This document shows positions 1-7,032 of a DNA stretch of 15,655 bases, piece by piece. A program made the translations under genes and the position numbers. The notes beneath the pieces are model-generated. The model did no database searches. It was not told the origin of the DNA and saw only the letters and a list, made by a program, of their open reading frames with translations. Position 1 is the first letter of the stretch, and every line of letters begins with the position of its first letter. The DNA is from JALUUH01 sp964636675 (lineage in GTDB: Bacteria; Pseudomonadota; Gammaproteobacteria; S012-40): NCBI GenBank assembly GCA_964636675.1, contig CAZWUO010000071.1, forward strand, positions 1 through 15,655. Reading direction: 5' to 3'.

Positions 1-147
1 GCCTTGCCATGAAACGAATATGACGCACACTAAAAGCCTAAATCTCAAACGCCACAGGTATATTATAAAAATAAATGCACACGAATAACTGCCACCTTGA
101 CACTAAAAAAATACTAAAAACTTTAAAAAAAAGGAAAAGGAAGGGCA

Positions 148-636
148 ATGCAGTTAAATCATTACACCACGTATTCGCTACAAGCATTAATCTATTTGAA
201 CACCAAAAATGGTGCTCAATGCACGATTGGAGAAATAGCAGAGTTTTACAATATTTCCAAACATCATTTAATTAAAATTATTTCCGATCTCGCAAATAAA
301 AAATACATTCACAGCATGCGCGGAAACTCCGGAGGAATCACTCTCGCTCGACCTGCCAATAAAATCAATATTGGGGATATTGTAAGAGACATGGAGTTTC
401 ATTTCAATCTTGCCGCGTGTTTTGAAAATACAACTTATCCCTGTGTCATTCAACCCTTGTGTGGCTTAAAAAATGTATTTTTAGAAGCTAAAAATGCGTT
501 TTTTTCTGTGCTCGACAGTTATCTGCTGGCAGATATTGAAATCAATAATAGTCTATTTGACACTTCTCAAAGCCGCATCACAACTAAAAAAAATATAACC
601 TCGATTACACTTTCGGAGCCTGCCGAGAATGCCTAA
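148..636 (+). CDS. nsrR: Rrf2-family transcriptional regulator, NsrR-like (nitric oxide sensor)
   Basis: This 162-residue protein has the NsrR layout. An N-terminal winged helix (about 1-80) carries the recognition-helix stretch SKHHLIKII and the wing MRGNSGGI. Three cluster cysteines follow at C91, C99 and C105, then a C-terminal dimerisation helix ending LDSYLLADI. NsrR proteins are cytoplasmic repressors that hold an Fe-S cluster and release DNA when it reacts with NO. The protein begins MQLNHYTTYSLQAL, where E. coli NsrR has MQLTSFTDYGLRAL. The aspartate at position 8 that completes cluster ligation in studied NsrR is therefore Thr here, and R12 is Gln. The C91-C99 spacing (seven residues) is longer than in E. 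coli. A strong ribosome site AGGAAGGG (138-145) precedes ATG 148. A TTGACA lies at 97-102 but has no convincing -10. The next gene overlaps the 3' end by 8 bp. Family assignment is firm; NO as the signal is inferred from subfamily resemblance. Confidence 0.85.
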   Translation: MQLNHYTTYSLQALIYLNTKNGAQCTIGEIAEFYNISKHHLIKIISDLANKKYIHSMRGNSGGITLARPANKINIGDIVRDMEFHFNLAACFENTTYPCVIQPLCGLKNVFLEAKNAFFSVLDSYLLADIEINNSLFDTSQSRITTKKNITSITLSEPAENA

Positions 637-1339
637 ACACAAAATAATTATCAAAAAGAAAACGCGCACGGGGAAACTGTTGGGCTTATGGCTTGCATTA
701 ATCTCATTCGTTGGTTTATCTGGCTATACTTTTATTGACAGCGGCAACTGGCTAGACTCACCAGGCCCTATTAATATTGGTCATGAAAAACTTTCCTGCG
801 ATGAATGCCATAAAAAAGCAGGGGGCACGCTACGCCAACAACTGCAAACAAACGCCCAATATATTCTTGGATTGCGTAATACAAGTGCCGATATTGGACA
901 TCGCCAGGTTACCAATGAAAGCTGTCTTCATTGCCATGACCGACCCAAAGATAGACATCCAGTTTATCGTTTTTTTGAACCCCGCTATGCAAAGGCCCGC
1001 CTAGCTATACAACCCCAATATTGCAATTCCTGTCATCGTGAGCATACAGGAAAACGCGTTACCATGCGCATTAGCAGTTGCAAAGTTTGTCATCAAAAAC
1101 TAGCCATCAAAAAAGATCCCTTGGATGTTTCACACCAGCAGCTAATCAAAGAAAAAAGATGGTCAAGCTGTTTAGGCTGTCACGATTTTCATGGTAATCA
1201 CAAAGCTAAACCCAGCGAGTCACTCAAGAAAATATTCACCCAGGATCAAATCAATCAATATTTTAATGGTTTGCCTTCTCCTTATGGGAAAGAAAAATAC
1301 TATAAAGCAATAAAGGGAAAGCGTTATGCCAATATTTAG
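629..1339 (+). CDS. membrane-anchored pentaheme c-type cytochrome
   Basis: The 236-residue product has a basic N-terminus, one hydrophobic segment (about 16-35) that looks like an uncleaved signal anchor, and a periplasmic region with five CXXCH haem c sites: CDECH 57-61, CLHCH 99-103, CNSCH 132-136, CKVCH 151-155 and CLGCH 181-185. Further histidines (for example H52, H91, H110, H139, H169, H188) could be distal ligands, consistent with bis-His electron-transfer haems of the cytochrome c3 / NapC-like kind. No known catalytic family is recognised, and NapC/NrfH proteins normally have four haems. The start at ATG 629 lies within the end of the regulator gene (8-bp overlap), and the stop overlaps the next gene by 14 bp, so it is likely co-transcribed and translationally coupled. 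The role is probably electron transfer between a membrane quinol or cytochrome b donor and a periplasmic acceptor; the acceptor is unknown. Confidence 0.85.
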   Translation: MPKHKIIIKKKTRTGKLLGLWLALISFVGLSGYTFIDSGNWLDSPGPINIGHEKLSCDECHKKAGGTLRQQLQTNAQYILGLRNTSADIGHRQVTNESCLHCHDRPKDRHPVYRFFEPRYAKARLAIQPQYCNSCHREHTGKRVTMRISSCKVCHQKLAIKKDPLDVSHQQLIKEKRWSSCLGCHDFHGNHKAKPSESLKKIFTQDQINQYFNGLPSPYGKEKYYKAIKGKRYANI

Positions 1340-2171
1340 AAAGTTCACTCTCATTTGTTTGGTCTTAATATCTTTGTCAGTCTATCTCTTTATCACTGCC
1401 CCTCCACCTTTGCTCGATGAAAAACATGCAGGACTTAGCCTCCCCGTTGAGGAAGTCTTAATATTACTCGACAACGAAAATCAAATCGTACGTAACTTAT
1501 ACACCAAAGAAATTGTAGGCGCTGGAAAAAAACAAAATTTATTATTCGACGAAAACTGGGGGGAACCTAATGTACACGCAGGACTGCTTCCTGCACAATT
1601 CTTAAGAGAGACCGCTCGTAGCATTGAACGCAGCAAGGCCAAACTGGGACTATATTTAGGCTCTGATTATGCCATCAATCAAGCTAATCAGTTAGAGGGC
1701 ATGCAACTGCAAGTTTTCAAAAATATAAAAAAAGATAGAAAAGCAAAATTTCTATTCATTCAGGAAGCCCAGCGTTATGTATACATGGCTCCCGATATTG
1801 CTTCGGTAAAACCGTGTATTACCTGCCACAACAAACATAAAGATAGCCCTAAGACAGACTGGAAACTCGATGATGTCATGGGGGTAACCACCTGGACTTA
1901 CCCAAAAAAAGAAGTCGCCATTGATGAGGTATTGTTATTAGTCCAGGCATTGCATGATGGCGTTAAAAAAGCCTATAACAACTTAATTATCGAAATGAAT
2001 CAGTCAGAAAAACCACCATTAATCGGCAATCAATGGCCAAGAGATGGTTACTATATTCCTGATGTAGACGAGTTTATGCGCGTAGTAAAATATCGTACAG
2101 CGAGCATCACTATTAGTAAGATCACACTGCTCGTTGCCAACATTAAACGCCAACAAGCGGTTTCGTTGTGA
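1326..2171 (+). CDS. Tll0287-like / DUF3365 haem-domain protein, single CXXCH
   Basis: The 281-residue protein has an N-terminal hydrophobic anchor (about 5-25) and a periplasmic domain resembling DUF3365 (Tll0287-like): the segment GAGKKQNLLFDENW (65-78), then LLPAQFLRETA (87-97), and later the haem c motif CITCH (164-168) followed by DVMGVTTWTYP (183-193). Members of this fold bind c-type haem in a PAS-like domain and often stand at the sensing end of signalling proteins. Here no kinase, cyclase or methyl-accepting domain follows, so it is a stand-alone haem protein. The tail after about residue 200 is mostly helical and unassigned. The ATG at 1326 is preceded by AGGGAAAG, lies 14 bp inside the preceding cytochrome gene, and the stop overlaps the next start as GTGA. 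It could be a redox or gas-binding partner of the pentaheme cytochrome. Family call good, function unknown. Confidence 0.75.
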   Translation: MPIFRKFTLICLVLISLSVYLFITAPPPLLDEKHAGLSLPVEEVLILLDNENQIVRNLYTKEIVGAGKKQNLLFDENWGEPNVHAGLLPAQFLRETARSIERSKAKLGLYLGSDYAINQANQLEGMQLQVFKNIKKDRKAKFLFIQEAQRYVYMAPDIASVKPCITCHNKHKDSPKTDWKLDDVMGVTTWTYPKKEVAIDEVLLLVQALHDGVKKAYNNLIIEMNQSEKPPLIGNQWPRDGYYIPDVDEFMRVVKYRTASITISKITLLVANIKRQQAVSL

Positions 2172-2722
2172 TTAACTCAAGCCCAAATCACACGGATGAA
2201 GAAATAACATTGCGTGCGTTGCCTACGATGCAAACACCTGCTCGACGGGTACGCCGTCAACCTCACCTTATCGTAGGTATATTTTTTTATGTATTGCTGA
2301 TTACCGTATTGATTGCTGATTGGAAATGGCCAGCTCTCGCAGAAATTCAACAAGTTAATCTGTACAAACAAACCACTGGCTTCCTGCTCATGGCTTTTAT
2401 ACTCATGCAATGGAAACTATATCTCTCTCGACAGCAAATCAGGTCTACACATTTAGGCCAAAAACTACGCATGCATCAATGGCAAGGAGTCATGGCACCG
2501 ATACTTTTCTACACGCACTCTGTGTCTTTGGGTTATGGTTTCCAAATGGTGCTAAGTATTGCATTACTCATCACCTGTTTTTCAGGCTTACTCAGCCCAT
2601 CAGCAACTCGTATAAATAACAAAACATATGCGCTATTCTGGCTCATCGTCCATGTTGCCGGAGCCTGCACCGCTTTACTCGCCATGTTTTACCATGTTTT
2701 TATTTCTTATACATACTCTTAA
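2168..2722 (+). CDS. four-helix membrane protein, probable di-haem cytochrome b (ferric-reductase-like)
   Basis: The 184-residue protein has a polar N-terminus of about 33 residues and four hydrophobic helices (about 34-50, 69-86, 104-140, 154-181; the third is long and may be two). Two His pairs stand out: H103 with H117, and H162 with H176. Each pair is 14 positions apart, which is the spacing by which ferric reductase and NOX-type proteins hold two b haems stacked across the membrane from two helices. No FAD or NAD(P)H domain is attached, so any electron donor would have to be quinol or another protein. Translation starts at GTG 2168, which overlaps the previous stop in GTGA, a typical coupled junction. 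It ends the four-gene operon. No confident named family; the haem-binding reading is inferred from histidine spacing and topology. Confidence 0.7.
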   Translation: MINSSPNHTDEEITLRALPTMQTPARRVRRQPHLIVGIFFYVLLITVLIADWKWPALAEIQQVNLYKQTTGFLLMAFILMQWKLYLSRQQIRSTHLGQKLRMHQWQGVMAPILFYTHSVSLGYGFQMVLSIALLITCFSGLLSPSATRINNKTYALFWLIVHVAGACTALLAMFYHVFISYTYS

Positions 2723-2920
2723 GCATGAGGCCCATTAAGCAGCGAGTATACCGGTCGGCGAACCCATGTAAGAACTTTCTTAGCACATGGCAACAGTTAA
2801 TACCTGTGTCTCTTGAGATGAAAGAGGAATCCCACATCTTTAGCAACATAGACGGCGTCAAACATCTGACATCTCGACCTTTTACTCACAGCATGATTTA
2901 GCTGTCAATAGACAGACCTG

Positions 2921-2980
2921 AATATTTTTATTTTTTACGTATATATTTATATGAAATAAAAATTTAATATAAAACAATAT
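2921..2980. other. AT-rich tract, possible DNA-unwinding element
   Basis: Only 4 of 60 bases are G or C, far below the surrounding sequence. It lies about 75 bp before the DnaA-box cluster. An AT-rich stretch beside DnaA boxes is the architecture of a bacterial unwinding element, but AT-rich intergenic DNA is also common by chance, so the functional reading is weak. Confidence 0.4.
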
Positions 2981-3056
2981 GTTACGCCTAGCCTAAACTT
3001 TAAACAATCTAACGAAATGCCATGTCTCGCGGGCAAAACCCGTTGTTCCCCACAAA

Positions 3057-3092
3057 TAATCCACAAAGTTATCCACAGCTTCTGTGGATAAC
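3057..3092. promoter_or_regulatory. cluster of DnaA boxes with a perfect 11-bp palindrome
   Basis: TAATCCACA (3057-3065) is one base off the consensus TTATNCACA. TTATCCACA (3069-3077) is a perfect match, and its exact reverse complement TGTGGATAA sits at 3083-3091. The two perfect boxes belong to an 11-bp perfect inverted repeat, GTTATCCACAG (3068-3078) and CTGTGGATAAC (3082-3092), with a 3-base spacer. A weaker match TTCCCCACA is at 3046-3054. The palindrome is followed by GATTTTTC, so a hairpin terminator or attenuator upstream of priA is the competing explanation. Confidence 0.6.
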
Positions 3093-3181
3093 GATTTTTC
3101 TCTTTTGATAATGAATACTTATAGGAAAATAGCCTATATGTACTTGGTTCTTGCCCATGTTGGCATGGTAAAGTTACCTGC

Positions 3182-5392
3182 ATGAGTGAGTTGAAAATAC
3201 TACATGTTGCGGTTCCGGTGCCACTGCGCCGCTTGTTCGATTATTTGCCTCCGGATAATCTAGATAGCGAAATTCGACCTGGGGTTCGTGTACGCATCTC
3301 GTTTGGCCATCATGTGTTAGTCGGCTTGGTCGTGTCTGTCGATTCAACAACCGCGTTTGACCGCAGTAAGTTAAAAACCGTACTTAGCGTCATCGATCAG
3401 CAGGTCTTGTTTGAGCAAAACCATTTAGACTGGTTGTTATGGGTCGCGCGTTATTATCACTACCCGGTGGGAGAGGCCTTATTTTCTATGCTGCCAGCCC
3501 AGCTGCGCAAGCCGGTGCTCGCTGAAAGCAAACAAACGCCCGTAATACGCCTAGCAGCAGACAAAGCAACCGCAAGCCTTGCTGAGTTTCAGCGTGCACC
3601 CAAACAAAAAAAAATCATTGAATATTTTAAGTTAAAAAAAGAACTGACAAACACTGAATTTAATCAATTATTCCACGGCTCTCACCAAGCATTAAATGGC
3701 TTAATCAATAAAGGGTGGTTGGAAAAATCTGTTGCAAAAAAAGAGAAAGAAAATAAAAAAAATAACGACACAGCAACATCTTCTCTCCGCTTAAATTCCG
3801 ATCAACTCAATGCGATCACGTGTATGAGTCGCTCGCTGGATAAATATTCGAGCTATTTACTTAACGGAGTCACCGGCAGTGGCAAAACGGAAGTTTACCT
3901 ATCGATCATCGAAAAAGTGCTGCAAAAAGGCAAGCAAGTTTTGGTATTGGTTCCAGAAATTGGCTTAACCCCACAACTCGTTGAGCGCTTCAACCGCAGA
4001 CTCAACGAAAATATTGCCGTGCTGCATTCAGGTTTGAACCACTCAGAACGCCAAAACCAGTGGCTTGATGCTAAAGAAGGGCGTGCTCGCGTTATCTTGG
4101 GTACTCGCTCAGCTATTTTTACCCCGCTAGAAAAGTTAGGCTTGATCATCGTCGATGAAGAGCATGATCTGTCTTACAAACAGCAAGACAGCTTACGTTA
4201 CTCGTCCCGAGATATCGCGCTACTCTTGGCCAAAAGAAAAAATATACCGATTATTCTGGGATCAGCGACCCCCTCTTTTGAAACCTTGCTCAATGTCGAA
4301 CAAGGAAAATGTACTAATGTAGCATTACCCAAAAGAGCAGGTGTTGCGCAAGCGCCACGACTCACCTTGATTGATTTAAAAAAACAACACCTGATTGAAC
4401 ATTTATCCACTGCATTACTGCAACGCATCGAAATAAAACTGAAACAACAGCAACAAGTTTTATTATTTATTAATCGGCGAGGATTTGCACCAACCTTGAT
4501 TTGTCATCAATGCGCTTGGGTCGCAGCATGTCAGCGTTGTGAGCAGCCTATGACCGTCCACAAACAAAGTGGTAAATTACGCTGCCACCACTGTGGTGCA
4601 GAAACCCGACTACCCGCAGCGTGTGAGAAATGCCATCACGATGAATTACGCACTCTGGGATTCGGCACACAAAAAATAGAAGACTTTCTACGAACTCGGT
4701 TTCCTCAGACAGAAGTAATACGTATCGACCGTGATACTACCCGACGCAAGGGCTCATTCCACGCCCTCATCAATAAGATTCAACACGGCAAGAATCAAAT
4801 TTTACTAGGGACTCAAATGCTTGCCAAGGGCCATGATTTTCCAAACGTCGGCTTGGTGGGGATTTTAGATGCCGATCAAGGGCTTTATGGCAGCGATTTA
4901 CGATCTGGAGAAAAAATGGCGCAACTGATAACTCAGGTTGCTGGCAGGGCGGGAAGAGCTGAAATACCTGGTGAGGTCATTATTCAAACATACCATCCCG
5001 AGCATATTGTATTGACGACCTTGGTACAGCAAGATTATTCCACTTACGCAAAGATGGGGCTGGAGGAACGCAAAGCCGCAGGATTTCCACCCTTTGTCCG
5101 CAGCATATTGTTTCGTGCCGAGGCGGTAAAACAAGAACATGCTTTTGAGTTTTTATCGCGTCTTAGAAACTATAGTGGCTTTAAAAGCGCTCAGCGAGTC
5201 GAATGCCTAGGCCCTGTTGCACCGGCGATGGAAAAAAAAGCAGGAAAGTTTCGCTCACAACTGCTCTTGCTATCAAACAATCGGTCTGAACTTCATCGTT
5301 TAACAGGCGAGTTAACGGAATATATTAGCTTGCAAAAAATGGGCAACAAGGTTCGCTGGAGTATTGACGTAGATCCTATGGATTTTACTTAA
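3182..5392 (+). CDS. priA: PriA primosomal replication restart helicase
   Basis: PriA is the 3'-to-5' superfamily 2 helicase that recognises stalled forks and loads the replicative helicase through PriB/DnaT/DnaC. The 736 residues match the usual length (732 in E. coli). The N-terminal DNA-binding domain starts with the typical LHVAVPVPLRRLFDYLPP. Walker A is GVTGSGKT (229-236), Walker B is DEEH (325-328), and motif III is GSATPS. A zinc-binding insert has four CXXC pairs (CHQC from C441, CQRC, CHHC, CEKC). The C-terminal helicase lobe has GTQMLAKGHDFPNVGLVGI and the arginine-finger motif QVAGRAGRA. All expected catalytic elements are present. The ATG at 3182 has only a weak ribosome site, but the homologous N-terminus begins here. 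The gene stands alone, faces yacG tail-to-tail with a 21-bp gap, and follows the DnaA-box cluster. Confidence 0.98.
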   Translation: MSELKILHVAVPVPLRRLFDYLPPDNLDSEIRPGVRVRISFGHHVLVGLVVSVDSTTAFDRSKLKTVLSVIDQQVLFEQNHLDWLLWVARYYHYPVGEALFSMLPAQLRKPVLAESKQTPVIRLAADKATASLAEFQRAPKQKKIIEYFKLKKELTNTEFNQLFHGSHQALNGLINKGWLEKSVAKKEKENKKNNDTATSSLRLNSDQLNAITCMSRSLDKYSSYLLNGVTGSGKTEVYLSIIEKVLQKGKQVLVLVPEIGLTPQLVERFNRRLNENIAVLHSGLNHSERQNQWLDAKEGRARVILGTRSAIFTPLEKLGLIIVDEEHDLSYKQQDSLRYSSRDIALLLAKRKNIPIILGSATPSFETLLNVEQGKCTNVALPKRAGVAQAPRLTLIDLKKQHLIEHLSTALLQRIEIKLKQQQQVLLFINRRGFAPTLICHQCAWVAACQRCEQPMTVHKQSGKLRCHHCGAETRLPAACEKCHHDELRTLGFGTQKIEDFLRTRFPQTEVIRIDRDTTRRKGSFHALINKIQHGKNQILLGTQMLAKGHDFPNVGLVGILDADQGLYGSDLRSGEKMAQLITQVAGRAGRAEIPGEVIIQTYHPEHIVLTTLVQQDYSTYAKMGLEERKAAGFPPFVRSILFRAEAVKQEHAFEFLSRLRNYSGFKSAQRVECLGPVAPAMEKKAGKFRSQLLLLSNNRSELHRLTGELTEYISLQKMGNKVRWSIDVDPMDFT

Positions 5393-5413
5393 GGGAGCAA
5401 CGGGGAAAAGCGC

Positions 5414-5614
5414 TCACTCCTTGTCTATAAACTCAAAATCAGTGGGGTCTCCATCCAATGCTGTTTTCTGGTTATCCGGAATGGAGTAACGATCATCGGC
5501 CCACGCACCTAAGTCGATCACACGGCAGCGCTGACTGCAAAAAGGCTTAAATTTTTCCTCAGCCACCCATTCTATGGATTTGGCACATTGCGGACATTGA
5601 ACGATTTTATTCAT
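5414..5614 (-). CDS. yacG: YacG, zinc-binding DNA gyrase inhibitor
   Basis: YacG is a small zinc finger protein that binds GyrB and inhibits gyrase. From ATG 5614 the protein is 66 residues, close to 65 in E. coli. It has the zinc ligands CPQC and CSQRC, then the conserved RCRVIDLGAWADDRYSIP region and an acidic tail. The ATG overlaps the zapD stop in ATGA, suggesting coupling. An in-frame GTG at 5626 would add four residues and has a better placed AAGG four bases upstream, so the start could be either. It is the last gene of the pilB-pilC-pilD-coaE-zapD-yacG run. Confidence 0.93.
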   Translation of the reverse strand: MNKIVQCPQCAKSIEWVAEEKFKPFCSQRCRVIDLGAWADDRYSIPDNQKTALDGDPTDFEFIDKE

Positions 5615-6393
5615 AATCCACAACACGTTACCTTAAAAGGCACATCTATTTCAATCTGCGTAGGCCGATCTGCACCGTTAAGTTCTAAAAATCGTACCGT
5701 GTAACGATGTCGTCCACCACTAATTTCCGGAAAAGCCGCCACATCACTCGCCACGCTAATGCGAATCATTTGATAAGGAATAGACGTATCTAAAGATTTT
5801 GAATAAGTACCTTTGGTTGCCAGCTCGGGGACAAATTCACCGGCATTGCGTATCAAGGACAAGGAGAGTATTAAGGCTTGTTTCACATGCTCGAATTCTT
5901 GCAACCATCGCTGGATTTGCTGAGTCGTCATTTGGCCACTTTGACTCAGCCAATACGCATACATAGGGGTATCAAAACCCATGGCTCCACCGGGCACTGA
6001 CTCCCGCTGTTTGATAGAAGTCAAAAATTCATTGTGTTTTAACGAAGCCGCAATTTGCCCATCCATACTCCGGAGATTACGCGCCATGATCGTCAACTCT
6101 TCACGAATATCGCTTAAGCGTGAGATATCTACCCCATCTATTTCGGAATATTTGCTTAATGAGGTACACAGCCTATCCATCTCTTTAAGAAATTCTGTTT
6201 TTAATTCAGGACGGGAAAATATCATCACAATACTCAGCACTGCTCTAACGGCTGCTCGAGTATCTATTTCATTGTTGCCCTTTAAATGATGCTCGGCTTC
6301 TGCAAATAAGGTTTCAAGCCTTAAAAAAGTCCGTAAGCGCTCATTAAGGGGGAGCTCATAAATGCGTTCTGCAGCAGGTTGGGATATATTAAT
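5611..6393 (-). CDS. zapD: ZapD, FtsZ-bundling cell division protein (probable ATT start)
   Basis: ZapD binds the C-terminal tail of FtsZ and bundles filaments at the division ring. The frame contains the expected regions: YELPLNERLRTFLRLE near the N-terminus, FLKEMDRL, the middle segment SVPGGAMGFDTPMYAYWL, LSLSLIRNAGEF, and the end FKVTCCGL. The first standard start in frame is GTG 6240, which would remove about 51 residues including the conserved PLNERLRTFLRLE helix. The frame is open upstream to a TAG at 6406-6408 and contains no ATG, GTG or TTG. ATT at 6391-6393 lies eight bases after a GAGGG ribosome site and gives 260 residues (247 in E. coli). ATT is known as a rare start, for example in infC. 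It starts two bases after the coaE stop, and its own stop overlaps the yacG start. Gene identity is certain, the start inferred. Confidence 0.9.
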   Translation of the reverse strand: MNISQPAAERIYELPLNERLRTFLRLETLFAEAEHHLKGNNEIDTRAAVRAVLSIVMIFSRPELKTEFLKEMDRLCTSLSKYSEIDGVDISRLSDIREELTIMARNLRSMDGQIAASLKHNEFLTSIKQRESVPGGAMGFDTPMYAYWLSQSGQMTTQQIQRWLQEFEHVKQALILSLSLIRNAGEFVPELATKGTYSKSLDTSIPYQMIRISVASDVAAFPEISGGRHRYTVRFLELNGADRPTQIEIDVPFKVTCCGL

Positions 6394-6406
6394 GGTTAAT
6401 GCCCTC
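6391..6406 (-). promoter_or_regulatory. ribosome binding site and candidate ATT start codon of zapD
   Basis: On the minus strand GAGGG (6406-6402) is followed after eight bases by ATT (6393-6391). This is the only position upstream of the conserved ZapD N-terminus that combines a good Shine-Dalgarno match with normal spacing. ATA at 6387-6385 and ATT at 6363-6361 are less well placed. The site overlaps the last codons and stop of coaE, so ribosomes finishing coaE would end on top of it. Confidence 0.55.
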
Positions 6407-6995
6407 TAGCGATATCCAAAAATTTCTGATGCAAAACATTAACCTGTTGCTGTAATGCATCTATGCTGGATATATTTTCAATGATATCATCAGCTCGATC
6501 TCTTCGGGTTTTTCGATTTGCTTGTATATTTATAATCGCCTGAACATCTTGCACCGGAACATTGTCTCGTTCAGCGGTGCGTCTCAATTGAATTCTTTCC
6601 GAAGTATCTATTACCAATACGCGATCAACAAGTCTATAAAGCGAGTTTTCAACAAGCAGAGGAATCATAACGATACAATAAGGTGTATTCAAATGTTTTA
6701 TTTGTTCTCGAATCTCGCGTTGTACACGAGGATGTAGAATAGCATTCAATTTTTCACGCAAAACATCGTCTGCAAAAATAATCGACCTGAGCTTACCACG
6801 ATCCAGTTCACCATTTTGCGCAATGATACCTGGGCCAAATGTAGCAACGATTTTACTAAGTGCCTGACTGCCTGGAGTAACCAGGTTTCTAGCGATGACA
6901 TCTGCATCAATAATCGGCAAACCTTTTTTTGCAAAAAGCTCGGCTACGGTGGATTTTCCACTACCTATACCACCCGTCAGGCCGATGCTTAACAT
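6396..6995 (-). CDS. coaE: CoaE, dephospho-CoA kinase
   Basis: CoaE phosphorylates the 3'-hydroxyl of dephospho-CoA with ATP, the last step of coenzyme A synthesis, in the cytoplasm. The 199-residue protein starts MLSIGLTGGIGSGKS with the P-loop at 8-15. It has the IIDAD segment (28-32) that positions catalytic Asp, and later LLVENSLYRLVDRVLVID and RTAERDN of the lid/CoA region. ATG 6995 is chosen because AAGGAG lies five bases upstream and the family starts just before the P-loop; a GTG at 7016 would add seven residues without support. It follows pilD by 37 bp and precedes zapD by two bases. Confidence 0.96.
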   Translation of the reverse strand: MLSIGLTGGIGSGKSTVAELFAKKGLPIIDADVIARNLVTPGSQALSKIVATFGPGIIAQNGELDRGKLRSIIFADDVLREKLNAILHPRVQREIREQIKHLNTPYCIVMIPLLVENSLYRLVDRVLVIDTSERIQLRRTAERDNVPVQDVQAIINIQANRKTRRDRADDIIENISSIDALQQQVNVLHQKFLDIARGH

Positions 6996-7032
6996 ATAGG
7001 CTCCTTGAATACGCACATTGGGATTATCCAGA

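Larger units (their letters stand above)
2723..3181 (+). other. non-coding gap between the cytochrome operon and priA
   Basis: No convincing gene is present in these 459 bases. The first part holds an imperfect hairpin (CCATGT 2764-2769 with ACATGG 2785-2790) and a short one (CTGTC 2902-2906 with GACAG 2911-2915); neither has the run of T expected of an intrinsic terminator. The middle is extremely AT-rich and the end carries DnaA-box-like sequences, both listed separately. No clear -35/-10 pair for priA was found; TATAGG 3120-3125 and CCTATA 3133-3138 form a small inverted repeat near its start. Confidence 0.7.

Noticed and set aside
70..80. ATGCA within an AT-rich stretch as an NsrR operator half-site
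   Set aside because: Only a short half-site without a symmetric partner; too little to call an operator.
75..275. 66-codon plus-strand frame overlapping the start of the regulator gene
   Set aside because: It overlaps the well supported NsrR-like gene in another frame, is rich in Lys from the poly-A leader, and has no recognisable content.
3068..3100. palindrome plus T-run as an intrinsic terminator for the cytochrome operon
   Set aside because: It lies about 350 bp after the operon end and matches two DnaA boxes base for base; kept only as an alternative.
2947..3183. 78-codon minus-strand frame upstream of priA
   Set aside because: It covers the AT-rich tract and DnaA boxes, shows no family resemblance and no ribosome site.
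5393..5413. bidirectional terminator between priA and yacG
   Set aside because: Only four-base GAGC/GCTC complementarity and no T-runs on either strand.
5611..6240. zapD starting at GTG 6240
   Set aside because: This start removes the conserved N-terminal PLNERLRTFLRLE helix, which is encoded intact just upstream in the same frame.
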